DNA of 24,272 bases. Source: CAYGTS01 sp964352905 (lineage in GTDB: Bacteria > Pseudomonadota > Gammaproteobacteria > JAHCLG01). Within the stretch, counting starts at the first letter, position 1, and the number at the start of each line of letters is the position of its first letter. Location: assembly GCA_964352905.1 (NCBI GenBank), contig CAYGTS010000025.1:1-24272 (forward strand), given 5' to 3'. The notes below the pieces were generated by a model that saw only the letters and a program-made list of their open reading frames with translations, was not told the origin of the DNA and did no database searches. A program made the translations under genes and the position numbers. Of the stretch, positions 23,575 through 24,272 are shown one piece after another.

Positions 23575-24225
23575 ATGCAACTCTCAATCGGATCCTTGCT
23601 CACGGTATCAGCATTAATATTAGCCTTCAGTCAAACTATTCAACCTATAAGATTACTAAGACTATACTCCAGGAAATTAACACCTACATTTTTTTATTAT
23701 GTTTTAATTTTAGCATGTTTTTTGGTTTTTATTTCAGCTTTTCTATCTAATCAAAAACTACCAACATTAGATAGGCTATATCAATACTCACCAAATAATT
23801 GGAAAACTATTGCATTAGGGTTATATCAATATTTACTTCTTTTGTTGAGTAATTCTTTAGCATATCAAATATGCGCTGGTTTCTTAATAGTGCTAACGAT
23901 CTTAATTATATTAAGAAATAGTGTAACTACTCACTCCGTAGCAGGGAACGCCCATATTTGGGCTAAAAACAGCGAAAATCTTTTATCGAAATGCTCATGT
24001 ATAACTCATACACTGCGCTTTCTCAAAAATATTTTCGCTGTTTTTATCGCCAAATCTGAACGTTCTGGTAAATATAAAGCTAAAGGGGGTGAGCAGATAC
24101 GAAATAGTTTTAGAAAAGCAAAGTATACAAAAAATAAGGCAAATGTATTTTCAGACCTAATCTACGAAATTTTATCAAAGAATAATGAAAATGATGTTAA
24201 TCAATTGGCAGATGAACTTAGATAG
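23575..24225 (+). CDS. Unknown membrane protein with palindrome-encoded insert
   Basis: I do not recognise this 216-residue protein. It has an N-terminal hydrophobic helix, a second at about 40-57 and a long hydrophobic region at about 80-113 (two more). A basic, soluble C-terminal half follows (KSERSGKYKAKGGEQIRNSFRK). AAGGA precedes ATG 23575 by about 7 nt, and the gene lies 30 nt after the XRE copy 2 gene, so the two may be co-transcribed. Residues ~130-157 are encoded by a 16-bp inverted repeat with its loop (23964-24046). The last Arg and TAG lie inside the terminal inverted repeat, so the C-terminus may be set by the repeat junction. Confidence 0.6.
   Translation: MQLSIGSLLTVSALILAFSQTIQPIRLLRLYSRKLTPTFFYYVLILACFLVFISAFLSNQKLPTLDRLYQYSPNNWKTIALGLYQYLLLLLSNSLAYQICAGFLIVLTILIILRNSVTTHSVAGNAHIWAKNSENLLSKCSCITHTLRFLKNIFAVFIAKSERSGKYKAKGGEQIRNSFRKAKYTKNKANVFSDLIYEILSKNNENDVNQLADELR
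23950..24046. repeat. Palindromic element inside the membrane protein gene
   Basis: Two structures adjoin. GCCCA-TATT-TGGGC (23950-23963) is a short hairpin. TAAAAACAGCGAAAAT (23964-23979) is the perfect complement of ATTTTCGCTGTTTTTA (24031-24046), with 51 bases between. Together they suggest a small inserted element tolerated in frame, or a transcript-level structure. Confidence 0.6.
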
Positions 24226-24272
24226 GTCCGTCGGGCTGGAGAGAAATCAGTCAATTGATAGAGCTATTGTTT
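24218..24272 (-). repeat. Right copy of 55-bp terminal inverted repeat
   Basis: This is the exact reverse complement of bases 1-55, ending at the last base of the window. It contains the final Arg codon and TAG of the membrane protein gene. The mismatch just inside (24217) limits the match to exactly 55 bases. Confidence 0.9.

Noticed and set aside
1..24272. CRISPR array, tRNA or rRNA genes
   Set aside because: I saw no regularly spaced direct repeats, no tRNA cloverleaf with a GGTTCGAATCC-like arm, and no rRNA-like sequence.

Overview
The window is AT-rich bacterial DNA carrying an accessory, mobile-element-like gene set. Several families recall the gammaproteobacterial order Legionellales or neighbours: a CqsS/LqsS-type autoinducer sensor with an LqsR-like response regulator, paired XRE regulators with an S24-like tail, and CADD-like heme-oxygenase-fold proteins. 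That placement is an inference from gene families. A P-type relaxase, an AlpA-like gene with a tyrosine integrase, and a perfect 55-bp inverted repeat at the two window ends point to a plasmid, integrated element or mobilizable island.

Layout. (1) 1-3595, mobility: a DUF3363-type relaxase (minus strand), a candidate oriT, an AlpA-like small protein, a frameshifted tyrosine integrase and a 5'-truncated piece of a second integrase. (2) 3741-13036, an eleven-gene minus-strand operon with very tight junctions (four ATGA overlaps). In transcription order it encodes an L-amino-acid-ligase-like ATP-grasp enzyme, an alpha-keto-acid C-methyltransferase-like protein, a PLP aminotransferase, a PhyH-type Fe(II)/2-oxoglutarate oxygenase, a heme-oxygenase-like diiron oxidase, a Rieske ferredoxin, a small tautomerase-like protein, an extended SDR, a HAD phosphatase, a second small tautomerase-like protein and a D-Ala-D-Ala-ligase-like ATP-grasp enzyme. 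(3) 13528-15700, divergent: a CADD/PqqC-like oxidase, a rubredoxin and an MFS transporter. (4) 15806-18560: an unknown gene interrupted by a stop, small proteins, a TetR regulator and a small HTH-like protein, with palindromes and hairpins. (5) 18793-23544: two paralogous XRE/S24-like regulators flank an LqsR-like response regulator, a frameshifted CqsS/LqsS-like sensor kinase and a nonsense-mutated second copy of the CADD-like oxidase. (6) 23575-24225: an unknown membrane protein containing a 16-bp inverted repeat.

Working model (inference). Regions 2 and 3 form one biosynthetic locus for a small, non-ribosomal, peptide-like metabolite. The aminotransferase and methyltransferase would make a C3-methylated amino acid by way of its keto acid. 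The PhyH enzyme and the diiron oxidase would oxidise a building block or intermediate, with Rieske and rubredoxin proteins as electron donors. Two ATP-grasp ligases would join amino acids, the SDR, HAD and tautomerase-like proteins would tailor the product, and the MFS protein would export it. The reading frames of this locus are intact, whereas at least five genes around it are broken, which suggests that the locus is being kept while its carrier decays.
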